Of a stretch of 64,000 bases of DNA, positions 60,959 to 64,000 are shown piece by piece. The stretch comes from Marinobacter xestospongiae (GTDB lineage: Bacteria > Pseudomonadota > Gammaproteobacteria > Pseudomonadales > Oleiphilaceae). Where the stretch lies: contig NZ_JAKZAK010000002.1 of the NCBI RefSeq assembly GCF_023156385.1, positions 1-64,000 on the forward strand, in the 5' to 3' direction. A model generated the notes under the pieces. It searched no databases, was not told the origin of the DNA, and worked only from the letters and a program-made list of their open reading frames with translations. Positions within the stretch are counted from its first letter, which is position 1. Each line of letters opens with the position of its first letter. Both the position numbers and the translations under genes were made by a program.

Positions 60959-62143
60959 ATGCCCGAACTCTCCCTGACCACCGAAGACAGCATCCTGGCG
61001 ATTCCCCAGACCACCTGGGACCACTTTAGCGGTGGCCGCCATCCCTTCCTACGCCACAGCTTTCTGGCGGCGCTTGAACGCAGTGGCTGCACCAACGCCG
61101 ACACCGGCTGGCAGCCCTGTCATCTCAAGCTGTTCCTCAACGGCGAGCTGGTCGGCGTAGCGCCGGCCTACCTGAAAGGGCATTCCATGGGCGAGTATGT
61201 GTTCGACTGGGCCTGGGCCGATGCCTACCGCCACCACGGTCTCCGTTACTATCCGAAGCTGCTGGTCGCGGTGCCCTTCACGCCATGTCAGGGGCCGAGA
61301 TTGCTGCTTGAACCGGGGGCCCGCGACCGACTCCGTCCCGGCCAGATAAACCAGGCGCTGGACCAGCTGATGACAGGGCTGGGACTGTCTTCCTGGCACC
61401 TGCTGTTCCCGGAGGGCGCTGACCAGCGACTGCTCAACGCTCCCAACGAGGCGCCCGATGCGGACCACGGCGCTGGCCAGTTGCACCGCCTTGGCTGTCA
61501 GTTCCACTGGCACAACCGGGGTTACTCCGGCTTTGATGACTTCCTCGCCCGGCTGACGTCCCGCAAACGCAAATCCATACGCCGTGAACGCCGACAGGTG
61601 CTGGAGCAGGGGATCAGCTTCGAGCACTTTAGCGGCGACCGCATCCCCGCCGACGCCCTGGAAACCTTTTATGGGTACTACCAGGCAACCTACTTCAAGC
61701 GTGGCCAACGACCTTATCTGAACCTGGATTTTTTCCGCGAGCTGCAATGGCAACAGCCTGAGTCGCTTCATCTGGTGATGGCCCGGCGTCACGGGCAATG
61801 GATCGCCGCTGCGCTGTTCCTGATCGGCGACGACACACTTTATGGCCGTTACTGGGGCTGCCTTGAGGAGTACCAGCACCTGCACTTTGAAACCTGCTAC
61901 TACCAGGGTATCGAGCTGGCTATTGAGCGTGGGCTCAAGCTCTTTGACGCCGGGGCCCAGGGCGAGCACAAGCTGATTCGCGGCTTTGAGCCCACCCTGA
62001 CCCACTCCTGGCACGGCATCGCTCACCCCGGCTTTCGGGACGCCATCGCCAGGTTTGTTGAAGACGAAGCCGGGCAGGTCCGGCAATATCGCCAGGATGC
62101 CGGCACCGCCCTGCCCTTCCGCCAGGACAGCTCGGCCGACTGA
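60959..62143 (+). CDS. DUF482/GNAT-superfamily protein (PF04339)
   Basis: A 394-residue protein of the FemAB/GNAT-related family PF04339. Landmarks are NPFLRHSFLAALE-like HPFLRHSFLAALERSGC (near residue 26), EYVFDWAWADAYRHHGLRYY, CQGPRLLL, and the C-terminal GRYWGCLEEYQHLHFETCYY then LKLFDAGAQGEHKLIRGFEP. Members resemble peptidyl transferases that add amino acids; the bacterial substrate is unknown. The ribosome site is weak. It is followed by thpR after 12 nt, with which it probably forms an operon. Confidence 0.9.
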   Translation: MPELSLTTEDSILAIPQTTWDHFSGGRHPFLRHSFLAALERSGCTNADTGWQPCHLKLFLNGELVGVAPAYLKGHSMGEYVFDWAWADAYRHHGLRYYPKLLVAVPFTPCQGPRLLLEPGARDRLRPGQINQALDQLMTGLGLSSWHLLFPEGADQRLLNAPNEAPDADHGAGQLHRLGCQFHWHNRGYSGFDDFLARLTSRKRKSIRRERRQVLEQGISFEHFSGDRIPADALETFYGYYQATYFKRGQRPYLNLDFFRELQWQQPESLHLVMARRHGQWIAAALFLIGDDTLYGRYWGCLEEYQHLHFETCYYQGIELAIERGLKLFDAGAQGEHKLIRGFEPTLTHSWHGIAHPGFRDAIARFVEDEAGQVRQYRQDAGTALPFRQDSSAD

Positions 62144-62155
62144 AGGAGCCTCTCC

Positions 62156-62668
62156 ATGCGACTGTTCATCGGTCTGGAACTGCCCGCCGCCATCAAGACA
62201 CAGGTGCTCGCCACCCATATGCCTCTTGCCCACGCCCGCTGGCAGACTGACGAGCAATTGCATCTGACATTGAACTTCCTGGGAAATGTGCAGGACAACG
62301 ACTGCGCCGGCATTAAGCGGCTGGTACGGACTTTCGGTCTGGGCCATTTCAACCTGATCCTGACCGGTGCCGGCCACTTTCATCACCGCGCCATCTGGCT
62401 GGGCGCTCAACCGGAATCGCCGCTACGGCGGCTCCATGAGCGGCTCGCCGATACCCTGGTGCCGCTGGGTATTGGCCCTGACACTCGCCCCTTCCGTCCC
62501 CATATCACCGTCGCCCGACTGGGCAAAGGCGCAGAGGCCACCCCCTATCTCGAGGCCTGGTCCCACTTTCGGTCAGCGCCGTTTCCGGTCAACCGCATCA
62601 GCCTGTTTGCCAGCACCCCGGGCACCGGAGGGTCCCGGTACGACATCATTGCCCGGTCCGGCAGCTGA
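62156..62668 (+). CDS. thpR: RNA 2',3'-cyclic phosphodiesterase
   Basis: A 170-residue 2H phosphoesterase. The two His-x-Thr motifs that form the active site are seen in LHLTLNFLGNV (near residue 40) and RPHITVARLG (near residue 122). It starts MRLFIGLELP, the family opening, and has TGAGHFHHRAIWLGAQPE. It opens 2',3'-cyclic phosphates on RNA ends. AAGGAG lies before the ATG. It sits just after the DUF482 gene. Confidence 0.95.
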   Translation: MRLFIGLELPAAIKTQVLATHMPLAHARWQTDEQLHLTLNFLGNVQDNDCAGIKRLVRTFGLGHFNLILTGAGHFHHRAIWLGAQPESPLRRLHERLADTLVPLGIGPDTRPFRPHITVARLGKGAEATPYLEAWSHFRSAPFPVNRISLFASTPGTGGSRYDIIARSGS

Positions 62669-62674
62669 GGAGCG

Positions 62675-62890
62675 TCAGCTGCCTTCGATCCGGAACCCCA
62701 CCTTCATGACCACCTGGTAGTGGCCCACCTTGCCATCCACCACGTGGCCACGGATTTCCTGCACCTCGAACCACTCCACATTACGAATGCTCTTGCTGCA
62801 TTCACCCACCGCGTTCTCGATGGCGGCGTCAATGCTCTCGGTCGATGAACCGACCACTTCCACCTTTTTGTAAGTATGATGATTGGACAT
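62675..62890 (-). CDS. Dodecin, flavin-storage protein
   Basis: A 71-residue protein of the dodecin family, which forms hollow dodecamers binding flavin dimers or CoA. Features are YKKVEVVGSSTESIDAAIEN, the Trp of NVEWFEVQEIRGHV that stacks on the flavin, and VGHYQVVMKVGFRI at the end. The length is normal. GGGAG lies 7 nt before the ATG. Convergent with thpR, 6 nt apart. Confidence 0.96.
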   Translation of the reverse strand: MSNHHTYKKVEVVGSSTESIDAAIENAVGECSKSIRNVEWFEVQEIRGHVVDGKVGHYQVVMKVGFRIEGS

Positions 62891-62962
62891 GACGGTCTCC
62901 CTGTTGCGATTGCCACGAATCTCAGGCGCCCCAAAATGTCAGGCGCCCTACTTCAGGCTAGC

Positions 62963-64000
62963 TCAGGATGACGAACGGGCCAGATCCGGCCGGCGCTGCT
63001 CCCAAAGCCACAGCACCACAATCGCCACGATCACCATCAGCACCGGCACGGCGGCCCAGAGATTGACAATCTCCCACCCCAGATGGGTAACCAGCGCCCC
63101 CGATCCCATCGTGGCCACGGTCAGGCCCAGGAACACCAGGGTGTCATTCAGGCCCTGTACCCGGGTTTTCTCGGCTTCCGGGCAGCTGTCCGTCAGCAGA
63201 CTGGTGGCACCGATGTAGAGAAAATTCCAGCCGCCACCGACCAGCATCAGCGCCACCAGGTAGTGGCTGTAGCTGACCCCTTCCAGGCTGACAGCGATGC
63301 CGGCCAGGTTGAGGCCGCAGCCGGCAAGCATCACCACCATGACGCCCAGACGCTGGATCAGCCAGCCGGTAAAGAAGGATGGCGCAAACATCGCCACCAG
63401 GTGCCACTGGATCACGCTGGCGGTGTCATCAAACGCGAGCTGGGAACAAAGCATGGCCAGCGGGGTGGCGGTCATCAGCAGGTTCATCACACCGTAGCCC
63501 ACCACGCCGGCAGCCATCGCCAAGACAAGGCGAGGGTTCGCAAGCAGTTTCGACCAGGATGTGCTCCCTGCCGATTGCGGGTGAGCCGACAGAGGTGACA
63601 GCCGCAGCCGGCTCGCCAGACCCGCCGCCAGCAGGGCCACCAGTGCCAGGGCAAGGAAGCTGGCGGTGAAGGTAGGCATCCAGACTTCGGCGGTAAACCG
63701 CGCCAGTTGGGGCCCCGCCACAGCCGCCAGCAGGCCGCCGGTCAGCGTCAGTGAAATGGCTCGTGAACGGCTCTCGGGCGGGGCAGCCTCTGCCGCGGCA
63801 AAGCGGAAAAACTGCCCGACGGCGGTAAAACTGCCGATCAGCAGCCCGGCGACAACAAACAGCGCAAAGCTGCCCTGGTGGATGCCGGCCGCCGCCAGCA
63901 GCAGACCACTGGCTCCCAATAGCGCCCCCATCACAAACACCGGTCGCCGCCCCCAGCGGCCCATCCAGCGAGACATGGGATAGGTCAGCAACATGGTCCC
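62963..64000 (-). CDS. MFS transporter, 5' end beyond the window
   Basis: At least 343 residues of a major facilitator protein; the open frame continues past the edge, so its true start lies outside. The visible N-terminal part has a conserved MFS loop, RWMGRWGRRPVFVMGALLGA, which places the missing part at about two helices. The rest includes FTAVGQFFRFAAAEAAPPES, the second half starting LVLAMAAGVVGYGVMNLLM, and TSLLTDSCPEAEKTRVQGLN, where the second-half A-like loop would be. The substrate is unknown. It reads toward the dodecin gene. Confidence 0.85.
   Translation of the reverse strand, partial: GTMLLTYPMSRWMGRWGRRPVFVMGALLGASGLLLAAAGIHQGSFALFVVAGLLIGSFTAVGQFFRFAAAEAAPPESRSRAISLTLTGGLLAAVAGPQLARFTAEVWMPTFTASFLALALVALLAAGLASRLRLSPLSAHPQSAGSTSWSKLLANPRLVLAMAAGVVGYGVMNLLMTATPLAMLCSQLAFDDTASVIQWHLVAMFAPSFFTGWLIQRLGVMVVMLAGCGLNLAGIAVSLEGVSYSHYLVALMLVGGGWNFLYIGATSLLTDSCPEAEKTRVQGLNDTLVFLGLTVATMGSGALVTHLGWEIVNLWAAVPVLMVIVAIVVLWLWEQRRPDLARSSS

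Noticed and set aside
61049-62410. Minus-strand frame (453 codons) opposite the DUF482 and thpR genes
   Set aside because: Shadow spanning two real genes; no family resemblance.

Overview
This window reads as ordinary, densely packed chromosome of a GC-rich (about 60% by eye) marine gammaproteobacterium. Many gene pairs are the ones seen in Marinobacter and the pseudomonads: serA beside a D-2-hydroxyglutarate dehydrogenase, argP/argO, a two-imelysin iron operon, a six-gene Mrp antiporter with fused MrpA-MrpB, a Cpx-type system, and fatty-acid and lipid enzymes. Marinobacter or a close relative is my best guess; no rRNA or marker gene is present to prove it. I see no tRNA, rRNA, prophage, insertion sequence, CRISPR array or integrase.

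Layout. 1-7.6 kb: the tail of one gene, a small Ca-motif lipoprotein, a radical SAM protein behind a near-perfect LexA box, a glyoxalase-like protein, a LysE-type exporter, a ClbS/DfsB-like protein, a P-loop kinase-like protein, a putative molybdenum carrier and two medium-chain dehydrogenases/reductases. 7.9-17.8 kb: purine permease plus apt, a fumarylacetoacetate-hydrolase-fold enzyme, an ABC1-family kinase, a sirtuin overlapping a D-2-hydroxyglutarate dehydrogenase, divergent serA, a coiled-coil protein, an OmpA-type lipoprotein and a hydrolase. 18-27.2 kb: esterase plus short-chain dehydrogenase, a GIY-YIG protein, a DMT exporter, a divergent TRAP transporter whose binding protein is a lipoprotein, an MscS channel paired with an unrecognised degenerate ATPase-like protein, and rlmJ.

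27.3-32.5 kb: an imelysin / di-haem oxidoreductase / imelysin / DUF1513 operon, the most likely iron-acquisition module here, with hairpins and a striking six-copy 11-12 nt repeat in its leaders. 32.5-41.8 kb: an MFS transporter, a small Cys-containing protein behind a perfect CRP/Vfr-type palindrome, argO/argP, a chemoreceptor whose sensor domain lies at its C-terminus, and phoX behind a clear Pho box. 41.9-45.3 kb: fadH divergent from a crotonase whose catalytic residues match a dienoyl-CoA isomerase, together a plausible unsaturated fatty-acid module. 45.8-51.6 kb: the Mrp Na+/H+ antiporter operon. 51.6-64 kb: ppnP, an acyl-CoA ligase, a hotdog protein, dadA, a YciH-type factor, YigZ, a CpxA/CpxR-like pair divergent from a Spy/CpxP-like chaperone, a DUF482/GNAT protein, thpR, dodecin and an MFS gene cut by the window edge.

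No single dramatic new system stands out. The best leads are the regulatory sites (LexA, Pho, CRP, CpxR), the isomerase/reductase pair, the MscS plus degenerate-ATPase pair, the repeat array before the second imelysin, and two small genes of 54 and 59 codons.
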